DNA from: a virus
Direction: 5' to 3' (one strand)
DNA length: 30,079 nt
Virus record (IMG/VR): IMGVR_UViG_3300048446_000314
Location: 1 to 30,079 of that record
Below, one piece after another: positions 14,856 to 23,184 of the stretch. The notes under the pieces were generated by a model. The model was given only the letters and a program-made list of their open reading frames with translations, did no database searches and was not told the DNA's origin. The translations under genes were made by a program, and so were the position numbers. Each line of letters opens with the position of its first letter. Within the stretch, counting starts at the first letter, position 1.

Positions 14856-14886
14856 TTGCATAAGTGAAAAAATCTTTTCATATTTG
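14856..14886 (+). promoter_or_regulatory. Promoter with palindromic box before 14908
   Basis: TTG (14856-14858), 20 nt, then CATATTTG (14879-14886), one base off the TAnnTTTG consensus. The spacer contains GAAAAAATCTTTTC (14866-14879), the same box as before the promoters at 6759 and 23208. The ATG follows at 14908. Confidence 0.6.
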
Positions 14887-14907
14887 TATCATCAAAACGA
14901 AATAATT

Positions 14908-15201
14908 ATGAAAACAATGGAAAACATCACAATGGTAAACTTGGAAAACCCTGCACATCTTGAAGCTAAAGGATTAGCGAAATGTTGGGAAGCATATTCA
15001 GAAAACGCATCTGGAGAAGATATTATGGAAATCGGATTCAATCCTAATTCAGGTTATGTTTATATAGCTTTGGAATATGGAATCCAGATTGTAAGTTCTT
15101 TTGGGCAAGAAGTTGATTTTATTGTAACTGATTTTGAGGATGGAGAAGAGTATTTCTTTGATTCTTATGAAGATGCAGAAGATAAAATGCAATCACTATA
15201 A
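14908..15201 (+). CDS. Hypothetical acidic protein with own promoter and terminator
   Basis: A 97-residue protein from ATG 14908, 21 nt after the promoter; longer frames that start upstream run through the tRNA-like element and are not credible. It is very acidic (DFEDGEEYFFDSYEDAEDKM at the end) with a beta-rich middle (VYIALEYGIQIVSSFG). Such a negatively charged protein could mimic DNA or bind a basic partner, but this is only a charge-based idea. It forms a one-gene transcription unit closed by a clear terminator. Confidence 0.75.
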   Translation: MKTMENITMVNLENPAHLEAKGLAKCWEAYSENASGEDIMEIGFNPNSGYVYIALEYGIQIVSSFGQEVDFIVTDFEDGEEYFFDSYEDAEDKMQSL

Positions 15202-15225
15202 TTTAAAAAACACAATCAAATTCAG

Positions 15226-15250
15226 AGCCATCCATTTGGGTGGCTTTTTT
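15226..15250 (+). terminator. Intrinsic terminator
   Basis: AGCCATCC (15226-15233) pairs with GGGTGGCT (15238-15245) around an ATTT loop, followed by T6. It closes the 14908-15201 unit and separates it from the packaging genes. Confidence 0.85.
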
Positions 15251-15254
15251 GTTT

Positions 15255-15262
15255 TATCTTTG
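15255..15262 (+). promoter_or_regulatory. Promoter -7 element abutting the terminase start
   Basis: TATCTTTG matches TAnnTTTG and ends 4 nt before the ATG at 15267. A TTTG at 15235-15238 lies 16 nt upstream, at the edge of the normal spacing. Transcription would start at or next to the ATG, giving a leaderless or very short leader mRNA for the packaging/head operon. Confidence 0.6.
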
Positions 15263-15266
15263 CTTT

Positions 15267-15623
15267 ATGGCAAATAGACAAAATTCGACACTAAAAAAGG
15301 CAATGATTGAAGCTCTGGAAAAATCATTGTGCGTTGTTACAACAGCTTGTAAGCAGGTTGGAATTGATCGGCAAACTCATTATAATTGGCTAAAGAGAGA
15401 TAAAAAGTATGCAGAAGCAGTTGAGAATCTTCAGGATATCACTTTGGATTTTGCAGAGAGCCAATTGCATAAGCAAATCAAAGAAGGTAATACAACAGCA
15501 ACAATCTTCCTTTTGAAAACAAGGGGAAAGAAAAGAGGATACATTGAGAGATCAGAGCTGCAAATCGGAGGAGAAGTTGAAAGCAAAGTAATTGAATGGC
15601 ATCCATCCAAAAAGGAAAAGTAA
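15267..15623 (+). CDS. terS: Terminase small subunit
   Basis: A 118-residue protein from ATG 15267. A GTG at 15240 lies within the terminator hairpin and is not the start. The N-terminal HTH (CVVTTACKQVGIDRQTHYNW, about residues 24-43) would bind the packaging site. A helical oligomerisation region follows (YAEAVENLQDITLDFAESQL, then KQIKEGNTTATIFLLKTRGK, a typical small-terminase phrase), with a basic C-terminus. It overlaps the large subunit gene by 28 nt. Confidence 0.88.
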   Translation: MANRQNSTLKKAMIEALEKSLCVVTTACKQVGIDRQTHYNWLKRDKKYAEAVENLQDITLDFAESQLHKQIKEGNTTATIFLLKTRGKKRGYIERSELQIGGEVESKVIEWHPSKKEK

Positions 15624-16774
15624 CGGAGTATTGCAACATCCAATTCTATCAGGCACTGCAATCAAAGGAAAGGATTAAGGTTTTTCAGGGAGGTACAAGA
15701 TCTGGGAAAACCTATGCCATTTGTCAATACCTAATCTATTTACTTACTACAAGAGAAGATCCTTTGGTAATATCGATTGCCAGAAAAACGCTTCCTGCTT
15801 TGAAAGGATCTGTTCAAAGGGATTTTATCGGCATATTGGAAAAGCTTGGGATCTATTATCAGGGGGTTCATAACAAAGCTGAAAATACATATAAATTCAA
15901 AAACCATCTTGTTGAGTTTCTTTCAGTGGATGAGCCACAGAAGATCAGAGGGAGAAAGAGAACGCATTGCTTTATGAATGAAGCCAATGAGTTGCATTTT
16001 GAAGATTTTAGGCAGATATCAATGAGAACAACAGAGGAGATTATCATTGACTTTAATCCATCAGATCCTGTGCATTGGATATATGATGAAATCATTGATC
16101 GTGATGATTGCTATTTATCAATCACAACATATAAGGATAATGAGTTTTTGCCGAGAGATCTTGTCAATGAGATTGAAAGAATAAGGGAGAGAGATCCTGA
16201 TTATTGGAGGGTGTATGGAGAAGGTCAAAGAGCAATCTTTTCTGATCGGCAAATCTTCTCGAATTGGCAGTACATTCCTTTCAAAGAGTTCCCTGAATTG
16301 GAATGGCATCTGGGATGTGATTTCGGATACTCCAATGATGAAACAGCTATTGTGATGGTGGCAAAGAAAAATGATAAACTTTATATCCATGAGCTGCTTT
16401 TCAAAAAGGGAATGACAAACAGAGATATTGCCGAGTTTCTAAAGGCAGAGGGAAAGAATGGGTTGCTTATGTTTTGCGATTCCGCCGAACCAAAGAGTGT
16501 GGAGGAGCTACGTCAAATGGATTGTTTGGCAAAAAGTGCCATCAAGGGAGCAGGATCAATCAATGCAGGAATCAGCTTAATCAAGGAGTTTGATGTGATA
16601 GTTTCATCCGAATCAAAGAACATCCAGAAGGAGCAGCAAAATTATTTCTGGGAGGAGATGAAAGATGGCACAATCATCAATAAACCGATTGATCGTTTCA
16701 ATCACAGTATCGATGCAATCAGATACGGAGTTTATTCGAGATACAAAAATCGTAATGATTTCTTTGTCATTTAG
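15596..16774 (+). CDS. terL: Terminase large subunit
   Basis: A 392-residue packaging motor. The ATPase domain has Walker A GGTRSGKT (32-39) and a Walker B ending in E129 (HCFMNEANEL), with the C-motif region after IIIDFNPSDP. The nuclease domain starts at CDFGYSNDETA (D242) and includes MFCDSAEPKSVEEL and a late Asp-rich segment DRFNHSIDAIRYG, the three acidic sites of the RNase H-like fold. It pumps DNA into the prohead and cuts the concatemer. The length is compact compared with most terminases, but all motifs are intact. Confidence 0.96.
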   Translation: MASIQKGKVTEYCNIQFYQALQSKERIKVFQGGTRSGKTYAICQYLIYLLTTREDPLVISIARKTLPALKGSVQRDFIGILEKLGIYYQGVHNKAENTYKFKNHLVEFLSVDEPQKIRGRKRTHCFMNEANELHFEDFRQISMRTTEEIIIDFNPSDPVHWIYDEIIDRDDCYLSITTYKDNEFLPRDLVNEIERIRERDPDYWRVYGEGQRAIFSDRQIFSNWQYIPFKEFPELEWHLGCDFGYSNDETAIVMVAKKNDKLYIHELLFKKGMTNRDIAEFLKAEGKNGLLMFCDSAEPKSVEELRQMDCLAKSAIKGAGSINAGISLIKEFDVIVSSESKNIQKEQQNYFWEEMKDGTIINKPIDRFNHSIDAIRYGVYSRYKNRNDFFVI

Positions 16775-16788
16775 ATTTCGTACTTTTA
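16774..16788 (+). promoter_or_regulatory. Possible late promoter before portal gene
   Basis: GATTTCGTA followed by TACTTTTA (16781-16788), 16 nt before the ATG at 16805. It shares the GATTTCGTA block with the site before the tape measure gene at 2110. The -7 box has A in place of the final G. Confidence 0.4.
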
Positions 16789-16804
16789 CTGAAAATTTTT
16801 GTCG

Positions 16805-19066
16805 ATGGCATCAATACTCGAGAGATTCCGAAATCTCATTGTAAAAAATTCACAACAAACTGCAGCAGAATACAACAGGGCAATCTATCAATTTTTAGGA
16901 GAATCGATAGTTTGGAATCCTGAAAACGATGATACATATATCAGAGATGGTTACAGAAAAAATGCCACAATCTATTCACTTATCAATATAATCACAAACG
17001 CTGCAACAACAATCCCTTTTCAGATTTATGAAAGAAAGAATGAGAATGATCTCAAGAGATACAAATCACTTACTTCAGGATCAATCGATGCTCAATCTAT
17101 TTACAAGGCAAACCTCCTCAAAAAGAATGCTCTTGTTGAATTAGAAGGCACAGAGCTGCATCGATTATTGGAGCAGCCAAATGCAGCACAATCTTATTCA
17201 TCTTGGATCACTGAACTTATTGCCTTTGGAAAGCTAACAGGAAACCGATACATCTATGGGATATCTCCTGAAACAGGAATGAATCAGGGAAAATACAAGG
17301 AGCTTTATGTGATGCCTTCTCAAATTATGGAGATCGTAAGTGGAGGGATTATGCAACCTGTTCAGAAATACAGAATTGAATATCAGGGAGCTTATGATAT
17401 TGAAGCTCAAGATATTTGCCACATCAAGGATTTTAATCCCTATTATGATGGCACAGGATCTCATTTATATGGGCAATCCCCATTGAGAGCAGGATTGAGA
17501 TCACTTACAACAAACAATGAAGCTGTGCAAACAGGAGTGAAGTATCTGCAGAATCAAACTGCAAGAGGTATCCTCACAAGTGATGAAGGAGATATCAATG
17601 AAGTTCAGGCACAGCAGCTCAAAGATAAATTCAGAAAGAACTTTCAGGGAGCTGATAATGCAGGAGATATCATCATAACTCCAAAGAAATTATCTTGGGT
17701 AAACTTTGGATTGAATGCATCTGATGTATCATTGATTGAGCAATACAATGCATCGATCAAAGATCTTTGCAATATATATGCAGTGCCTGTTCAGCTTTTG
17801 AACAATACGGAATCCTCCACATATAACAATATGAAGGAAGCAAAGAAGGCATTATATCAGAATGCTGTGATTCCTGAACTCAATAAGATCCGAGATGAAT
17901 TGAACAGATGGCTTGTGCCTAAATTCGGAGAAAAGCTTTTCATTGACTTTGATTATTCAGCAATCCCAGAATTGCAGGAAGAGAATGAAAAGGTTGTTGA
18001 TCAGCTCTCAAAAGCTTGGTGGGTAACTCCAAACGAAAAGAGAAGAGTGATGAATTATGGAGTGGATGAAGAGAATCCTGCAATGGATAATTATTACATC
18101 CCTGCAAATCTTTTGCCTATTGAAACGGATGAAGATCCAATCCCTGATCCTGTGTTGCCTGATGATGATATGGATATGGATATGGACATTGAGGAGGAGA
18201 AAAGATTAATCAAAGAAGCTCTCTGGAACATCGAAGTCAAAGCAGAAGTTCAGGGAATGGCAGATGTATATACAACTCAAGAGGAAGCTGAAGCAAGAGC
18301 AGAGGAGCTTGGAGGATCTGGATTCCATCAGCATGAGTTTGATGGGGAGGTTGTCTATATGCCTTTTGAAACGCATGAGGAGTATGAAGCTGCAATGAAA
18401 GCTTATGATGATGAAGAGGAGAAGCAAGTTTCTGCAGCAGTTGAAAAGGGATTGCAAAAGAAGGTTGATGATCACAATGAGGAGTATGGAGATGATCCAA
18501 CAAAGAAGGTAACTCTTGGAATGCTTGTGAAAGTATTTGAAAGAGGAGTGGGAGCGTATCGAACGAATCCATCTTCTGTTCGTCCATCAGTAACTTCAGA
18601 AGAGCAATGGGCGTATGCAAGAGTAAACTCATTCCTTTATGCAATGCGAAATGAGAGATTCCGATCAGGAAAGCACGATACTGATTTATTTCCTGAAGGT
18701 CATAAGCTCTCAAGTAAAGAATCCAAAAAGGCAGAGATGTATGATGACTATCCTCAAACAGCATCCAACAATGCAAAGAGGATGCTTGAATGGAGAGAGA
18801 AGTATGGCAGAGATGAAGTCAAAGGTGGCACTGAAGTCGGATGGAAAAGAGCCAATCAATTAGCTAATCGAGAAGCAATCAGCATTGATGTGATATCCAG
18901 AATGGCACAATTCAATAGGCACAGAGAGAACGCAAAGATTGCCGATGAATATAAGGATGAGCCATGGAAGGATCGTGGATATGTGGCTTGGAATCTCTGG
19001 GGTGGCACAGCAGGAGTTGATTGGGCAATTAAAAAAATGGAGCAGATAAGAGATGGCAAAGATTAA
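16805..19066 (+). CDS. Portal protein with long C-terminal accessory extension
   Basis: About 753 residues from ATG 16805 (TTG 16799 adds two). Residues 1-440 are an HK97-type portal: YSLINIITNAATTIPFQIYE, ELIAFGKLTGNRYIYG, HIKDFNPYYDG, YAVPVQLLNNTESSTYNNM and the C-terminal helix region. After an Asp-rich linker come three units rare in portals: TTQEEAEARAEELGGSGFHQH...YMP (about 492-522), a DUF5824-like region with GMLVKVFERGVGAYRTNP (574-591), and NAKRMLEWREKYG...GWKRANQLANREAIS...WNLWGGTAGVDWAIKKMEQI (657-750). The extension may serve as scaffold or injected effector. It overlaps the next ORF by 14 nt. Confidence 0.88.
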   Translation: MASILERFRNLIVKNSQQTAAEYNRAIYQFLGESIVWNPENDDTYIRDGYRKNATIYSLINIITNAATTIPFQIYERKNENDLKRYKSLTSGSIDAQSIYKANLLKKNALVELEGTELHRLLEQPNAAQSYSSWITELIAFGKLTGNRYIYGISPETGMNQGKYKELYVMPSQIMEIVSGGIMQPVQKYRIEYQGAYDIEAQDICHIKDFNPYYDGTGSHLYGQSPLRAGLRSLTTNNEAVQTGVKYLQNQTARGILTSDEGDINEVQAQQLKDKFRKNFQGADNAGDIIITPKKLSWVNFGLNASDVSLIEQYNASIKDLCNIYAVPVQLLNNTESSTYNNMKEAKKALYQNAVIPELNKIRDELNRWLVPKFGEKLFIDFDYSAIPELQEENEKVVDQLSKAWWVTPNEKRRVMNYGVDEENPAMDNYYIPANLLPIETDEDPIPDPVLPDDDMDMDMDIEEEKRLIKEALWNIEVKAEVQGMADVYTTQEEAEARAEELGGSGFHQHEFDGEVVYMPFETHEEYEAAMKAYDDEEEKQVSAAVEKGLQKKVDDHNEEYGDDPTKKVTLGMLVKVFERGVGAYRTNPSSVRPSVTSEEQWAYARVNSFLYAMRNERFRSGKHDTDLFPEGHKLSSKESKKAEMYDDYPQTASNNAKRMLEWREKYGRDEVKGGTEVGWKRANQLANREAISIDVISRMAQFNRHRENAKIADEYKDEPWKDRGYVAWNLWGGTAGVDWAIKKMEQIRDGKD

Positions 19067-19187
19067 ATTTTTTGATGGTAAATTTGAAAAGCCAAAGAAA
19101 AGGAGAAAAGGAGTTCATTCCAAAAATGCTTCCAAAGGTCAAAACAAATACAAAAAGAAAAGCAGAGGTCAAGGGAAAAGAAGATAA
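19053..19187 (+). CDS. Small highly basic protein
   Basis: A 44-residue ORF overlapping the portal stop. About 40 percent of residues are Lys or Arg (FEKPKKRRKGVHSKNASKG, then NKYKKKSRGQGKRR). It could neutralise DNA in the capsid or bind RNA. I have the impression that similar Lys-rich peptides are frequent in this position in Bacteroidota phages, but cannot check it. Confidence 0.65.
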   Translation: MAKIKFFDGKFEKPKKRRKGVHSKNASKGQNKYKKKSRGQGKRR

Positions 19188-19200
19188 ATAAACTAAAAAG

Positions 19201-19473
19201 ATGAAAGAGATCTCAAAGGACACGAAATTTGCATTATCAATCGAAACCATCATCTCTTTGGTTGGTGGGTTGATCATTGTTTCAGGTTTTTACTTCAATC
19301 TGAAGGCACAAATAAATCAAGCAATGGAAATGCCAGAGCCAGTGATCAGCCGACAGGAGTATGATTTGAAGGATAATGCAATCCGATCAGAGATAATGAA
19401 TAACAGGGAGCTGATTGAAAAGAACTTTGAGAAGCTTGAAATCATTGAGCAAAGATTATATGAATTGAGATGA
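19201..19473 (+). CDS. Membrane-anchored coiled-coil protein
   Basis: A 90-residue protein with one transmembrane helix near the N-terminus (IISLVGGLIIVSGFYFNL, about residues 17-35) and a charged coiled-coil tail (NNRELIEKNFEKLEIIEQRL). Its stop overlaps the next start (ATGA). The position between portal and head morphogenesis genes is unusual for a lysis protein, but a spanin- or exclusion-type role is possible. Confidence 0.7.
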   Translation: MKEISKDTKFALSIETIISLVGGLIIVSGFYFNLKAQINQAMEMPEPVISRQEYDLKDNAIRSEIMNNRELIEKNFEKLEIIEQRLYELR

Positions 19474-19793
19474 GAGCTTTGATTGTTTTATTGTTCCTTT
19501 TGTTTTCTCCAATCGAATCAAAGGAGATTGAAAGAAATGATATTACAATCTTGCAAGTGAATGCTCAATGGAATAGGAAGCATAACATTGATTTGAATGG
19601 CTTGATTGGATGTCAGATTCAATTCGCTTGGCTTGAGGATCAAAGCAGTGATTTTCAAAATCAAGTTCAAACAGTTCCATTGATCTTAATTTATAAGGAT
19701 GGCAAACCAAAGAAACAATGGGCAGCAGATCTCTCATTCAAATTGAATATTGATTTAAGTGAAATTCAAAAAGAAATTGACAGGATAAGATGA
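19470..19793 (+). CDS. Secreted thioredoxin-fold-like protein without CxxC
   Basis: A 107-residue protein with a short signal peptide-like start (MRALIVLLFLLFSPIESKE). The body, ILQVNAQWNRKHNIDLNGL, then VQTVPLILIYKDGKPKKQW, then a C-terminal helix EIQKEIDRIR, follows a thioredoxin pattern: a TVPL-type cis-Pro loop and a YKDGK hairpin. The redox CxxC is absent; the only Cys is in GCQIQF. It is probably a periplasmic or exported structural relative of thioredoxin, not an oxidoreductase. Coupled by overlaps to both neighbours. Confidence 0.65.
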   Translation: MRALIVLLFLLFSPIESKEIERNDITILQVNAQWNRKHNIDLNGLIGCQIQFAWLEDQSSDFQNQVQTVPLILIYKDGKPKKQWAADLSFKLNIDLSEIQKEIDRIR

Positions 19794-20155
19794 TGATTAA
19801 AGACAAAGAATTGCGTGGGTATTTTGGAGCAGGAATTATCTTTTTTCTTGTGATGGGATTGCTTTTATTTTTAGCATTCTTTGAGATCCCTGAAAAGAAC
19901 AATGACATCTTCAAAGTCATTGTTGGTATGCTTGTCGGAAGTTTATCAGTGGTCATATATACTTTTATAGGTAAGAATCCTGAAGAGGTTGCTAATCTTA
20001 AGGCAAAGAGTGAAAGCTTGGAATTACAAGTTGAGCAAATCGTGGAGGAGAAAGACAAGATTGAAAAGATGCTCCGAGATTTGCAAACTGAAGTGATAAA
20101 CAAATTATCAGTTACAGGAAAGAATTTTGAATTTAGAAACATAAAAGTGAAATAA
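19790..20155 (+). CDS. Two-TM coiled-coil membrane protein
   Basis: A 121-residue protein with two hydrophobic helices (AGIIFFLVMGLLLFLAFF and VIVGMLVGSLSVVIYTFIG) and a C-terminal coiled coil (ANLKAKSESLELQVEQIVEE). This looks like a phage membrane accessory protein, possibly holin-like or involved in superinfection exclusion. The main holin candidate is at 27181. It is coupled by overlaps to both neighbours (ATGATG start; stop shared with the next ATG). Confidence 0.7.
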   Translation: MMIKDKELRGYFGAGIIFFLVMGLLLFLAFFEIPEKNNDIFKVIVGMLVGSLSVVIYTFIGKNPEEVANLKAKSESLELQVEQIVEEKDKIEKMLRDLQTEVINKLSVTGKNFEFRNIKVK

Positions 20156-21168
20156 TGCCAAAACCAAGACAAGGGGAATCAGAGCATAGGTTTATTGATC
20201 GGTGCATGAAAGATCCTGAAGCAATCAGCGACTTTCCAGATGCAGGGCAAAGAATGGCATTCTGTTATTCTCAATTCACAAGGAAATCAAAAGGGATTCT
20301 CACGAAAGCTGCAAAGGATGGATGGGGAGTTGCTTTTGAAGATCAGATGCGAAAATCTGAAAGAGGAGTTGTGCCATCAGTCAGAAGATTTTATGAAGCA
20401 GAATATCAAAAAGGAATTGATGCTTTCATCACATCTGGATTAGTAAATCCAAATACTATATTTCAAACAAATGGATTCAGGGTTATTTATCAGGAAATTT
20501 ATCAAGGGGTTGGAATGAGATTTGCAAAATGGTATGCAAAGAACTTTGACAAATACATTGAGAAGGGAGTTAATCCAAAACAATTTGAATCCAGATGGCA
20601 AAACCTATTCGCACGATATGCTCTTGCAAATGCAGGGAGCAAGATATCCCTTGTTCAGGGAACTGCAAAACAAACTCTCGTAAAGATATTGAGAGCCAAC
20701 ATGGCAGATCCAGAGTTCTCTGCTCTGGGTGCAGATGCAAAGCAAAGAGTTCTAAGAAAGCAAACAAAGAGATACTCAAAGAATCAAGCTTTGCGATTAG
20801 TGAGAACTGAATCCACAAATGCAGCAAACTATGCCACAATGCAATCAGCATTGTCAATCTTTCCTGCACAGCAGATGATGAAGGAATGGGTTTCATCTTT
20901 TGATGATAGAACAAGAGATGATCATGCAGCAGCAAGTGGACAGCAGGTCAAGTTTGAAGAGCCATTCATTGTCGGTGGGGATAGAATGATGCATCCTGCA
21001 GATTCAAGCATGGGAGCATCTTCAGCAAATATCGTTAATTGCCGATGCAGCTCATTTCCTCTTCCAATGGAGAATGCACAAGCAACTCAAGTTTTTGAAA
21101 GCATTGGATTAGGAGTTGCAGCAGCAGCAATCGTGGTATCTGAAGATGATGAAACAAGTCAATCATAA
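20155..21168 (+). CDS. Head morphogenesis protein (Mu F-like minor capsid)
   Basis: A 337-residue protein of the Mu gpF/SPP1 gp7 family. The C-terminal domain has LRLVRTESTNAANYATM, WVSSFDDRTRDDHAAASGQQ, HPADSSMGASSANIVNCRC, the conserved sequence run of the family. The N-terminus (GESEHRFIDRCMKDPEAISD, FPDAGQRMAFCYSQF) is a small module common in phage head and structural proteins. It would be a minor head component near the portal needed for assembly or DNA ejection. It sits between the accessory genes and the prohead protease. Confidence 0.9.
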   Translation: MPKPRQGESEHRFIDRCMKDPEAISDFPDAGQRMAFCYSQFTRKSKGILTKAAKDGWGVAFEDQMRKSERGVVPSVRRFYEAEYQKGIDAFITSGLVNPNTIFQTNGFRVIYQEIYQGVGMRFAKWYAKNFDKYIEKGVNPKQFESRWQNLFARYALANAGSKISLVQGTAKQTLVKILRANMADPEFSALGADAKQRVLRKQTKRYSKNQALRLVRTESTNAANYATMQSALSIFPAQQMMKEWVSSFDDRTRDDHAAASGQQVKFEEPFIVGGDRMMHPADSSMGASSANIVNCRCSSFPLPMENAQATQVFESIGLGVAAAAIVVSEDDETSQS

Positions 21169-21172
21169 TAAC

Positions 21173-21180
21173 TATATTTG
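21173..21180 (+). promoter_or_regulatory. Promoter -7 element before prohead protease
   Basis: Perfect TATATTTG, 15 nt before the ATG at 21196. No TTG lies at the usual upstream spacing. It could boost expression of the protease and the abundant major capsid protein. Confidence 0.5.
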
Positions 21181-21195
21181 TAAAAAATAAACACA

Positions 21196-21873
21196 ATGAG
21201 CATAATCTTCAAGGCATCTCCAATGGGAGAGATTGCAGACATCGATGAGAAGATGGGAATTGTCAAAGGATATGGATCTTATTTTGGCAATAAAGATTCT
21301 GATAATGATGTGATTGCAAAAGGAGCATATCAAAAGACAATCAAAGAAAACGGAGAGAGAGTTCGATATCTCTATCAACATGATATGACACAGCCAATCG
21401 GAAAGATGAAGGAGCTGTATGAAGATGAAAAGGGATTGATGTTTGTGGCAGAAATTCCAAAGACAACTCTTGGAATGGATGTTTTGGAACTTATCAAAGG
21501 AGGAGTGATCACTGAAAATTCAGTCGGCATCCTTCCGCTTCAGAAGCAAATGAAAGATGATTACAGAGAGATTACAGAGGTTAAATTGTACGAAATCTCT
21601 GCTGTTACTTTAGCAGCCAATGATCAAGCAAAGATATTGGATGTGAAGGGTAATGTTGATTACCAAAAATTGTACAAGCGTTTCGATTCATTGGCAAAGA
21701 TTATCCGAAAAGGTAATGTTTCTGATGAAATGGGATACGCAATCGAATCCGAGATACTGAAGCTGAAATCATTATTCATTGATTTCACAAAGCCGATCGA
21801 GAAAGAGATCACTTTGCCGAAAGAAGAGGATCAAGCCGATGTGTTTTCGTATTTATCAACTAGGTTTAAATAA
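21196..21873 (+). CDS. HK97-type prohead protease
   Basis: A 225-residue serine protease of the U35/S78 type. VKGYGSYFGNKDSDNDVIAK (23-42), YLYQHD with H62, and ITENSVGILP with S109 supply the catalytic His and Ser; the later LYEISAVTLAAN segment is also conserved. It cleaves the delta domain of the capsid protein and itself during maturation. The usual partner, the major capsid gene, starts 26 nt downstream. Confidence 0.93.
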   Translation: MSIIFKASPMGEIADIDEKMGIVKGYGSYFGNKDSDNDVIAKGAYQKTIKENGERVRYLYQHDMTQPIGKMKELYEDEKGLMFVAEIPKTTLGMDVLELIKGGVITENSVGILPLQKQMKDDYREITEVKLYEISAVTLAANDQAKILDVKGNVDYQKLYKRFDSLAKIIRKGNVSDEMGYAIESEILKLKSLFIDFTKPIEKEITLPKEEDQADVFSYLSTRFK

Positions 21874-21899
21874 TTTTTAATTTTTTTATTTTTTCAATT

Positions 21900-23093
21900 A
21901 TGAATGAAAATACAAAAGCACAATTAGATCAATTAGGAGATCTAATCGATGCGAAGCTTGAAAAAGCTCATGGACAGGCAGTTGATTCTGCCACAGGTAA
22001 AGCTGATGAAATGCTAAAAAGCGAAATCGGCAACCTTGCTACTCAATTTAATGAGAGAATGGATCAGATTGAAGTTGCTAACAAAAAGCAATTTGAAGCT
22101 AAAAAGGATGTTTCTTTTAAAGGTGCATTGAATGCAGCCATCAATGATGGAGCAATCGAAGGTATCGTAAAAGGAAATTCACGATCTGCTTCTTTTGAAG
22201 TAAAAGCTGATATGACTGTTGCTGCTGATTTCACAGGAGAAGTTATCCCTGCTGATCGAGTTGCAGGTTATAAGTTCGATCCAAGTCGTTCTGTTCACGT
22301 TAGAAACTTGATTCCACAGGGATCAACTGCTTCTGATGTTGTTCGATTTGTGAAAGAATCTGGATACAGCAACGGAGCTGCAACTGCAGCCGAAGGTGCT
22401 ACTCTTGGTCAATCTGATTTTGATATGACTGCATCTGATGCGAATGTTCGTAAGATTGGAACGTATTTCCGTATCTCTGAAGAGATGTTGGCAGATACTC
22501 CACAGCTTACTTCATACTTATCAGCTCGTGCACCAGAAAAACTCCTTTCTGTTGAAGATACTCAAATCCTTTCAGGAAATGGCACTGCTCCCAACTTGAG
22601 TGGTATCATCACTGATGCAGCCGATTTCGATACTTCATCTGGAGGAGCTTTCTATCAGTCAGTTGAATCTGCAAATGAATTTGATGTACTTGTTGCAACT
22701 CTTAACCAATTGGCTTTGAGTGAATATCAAGCAGATTACATTATGCTGAATCCAACAGATTTCCATAAGATTCTACTCTTGAAAGACACAACTAACAGCT
22801 ATATTAAGGATCAAGTTTACGCAGGTTTACAACCTTCTTTTATGGGAGTGCCTGTTGTAATCAACACAGCTATCACAGCAGGAACTTTCCTTGCAGGTAA
22901 CTTCGGTGTTGGTACTCAACTTTGGATTCGTGATAATGTTGGTGTTGAGTTCTTCAGAGAAGATGGAACTAACGTCAGAGATGGCTTTGTTACAGTTCGT
23001 GTATCTGAAAGAATTGCACTTACTAACTATCTTCCAAATGCGTTTGTTAATGGATCATTCTCTACTGCAAAAACTGCATTGGAAACTCCATAA
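21900..23093 (+). CDS. Major capsid protein, HK97 fold
   Basis: A 397-residue HK97-type capsid subunit. The first 100 residues or so are a helical delta domain (LGDLIDAKLEKAHGQ, LATQFNERMDQIEVANKKQ) removed by the protease. The mature part contains GEVIPADRVAGYKFDPSRSV, FVKESGYSNGAATAAEGATL, the long E-loop region, the P-domain with QILSGNGTAPNLSGIITDA and the A-domain VLVATLNQLALSEYQADYIM, then FMGVPVVINTAITAG, GNFGVGTQLWIRDNVGVEFF, all typical of the family. A strong terminator follows. Confidence 0.96.
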   Translation: MNENTKAQLDQLGDLIDAKLEKAHGQAVDSATGKADEMLKSEIGNLATQFNERMDQIEVANKKQFEAKKDVSFKGALNAAINDGAIEGIVKGNSRSASFEVKADMTVAADFTGEVIPADRVAGYKFDPSRSVHVRNLIPQGSTASDVVRFVKESGYSNGAATAAEGATLGQSDFDMTASDANVRKIGTYFRISEEMLADTPQLTSYLSARAPEKLLSVEDTQILSGNGTAPNLSGIITDAADFDTSSGGAFYQSVESANEFDVLVATLNQLALSEYQADYIMLNPTDFHKILLLKDTTNSYIKDQVYAGLQPSFMGVPVVINTAITAGTFLAGNFGVGTQLWIRDNVGVEFFREDGTNVRDGFVTVRVSERIALTNYLPNAFVNGSFSTAKTALETP

Positions 23094-23118
23094 TAACACC
23101 ATAATTATAGGATTGAAA

Positions 23119-23145
23119 AGGCAGCCACTTGGTTGCCTTTTTTTT
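23119..23145 (+). terminator. Intrinsic terminator after major capsid gene
   Basis: AGGCAGCC (23119-23126), ACTT loop, GGTTGCCT (23131-23138) and an eight-T run. It closes the head operon, 26 nt after the capsid stop. Confidence 0.88.
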
Positions 23146-23184
23146 GTGGCTTATATCTGAAAAGAAAAAAAATTTGCTTTTTTG

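Noticed and set aside
14767-14907. Upstream extension of the acidic protein gene to 14767
   Set aside because: It would translate through the tRNA-like element, T8 run and promoter; the ATG at 14908 sits correctly behind the -7 element.
15240-15266. GTG start for the terminase small subunit
   Set aside because: Lies in the terminator hairpin and upstream of the transcription start expected from TATCTTTG; ATG 15267 is the sensible start.
18237-18776. Long minus-strand ORF (179 aa) opposite the portal extension
   Set aside because: Low-complexity Leu/His/Gln-rich translation that is the complement of a well-supported coding region; no start context or family pattern.
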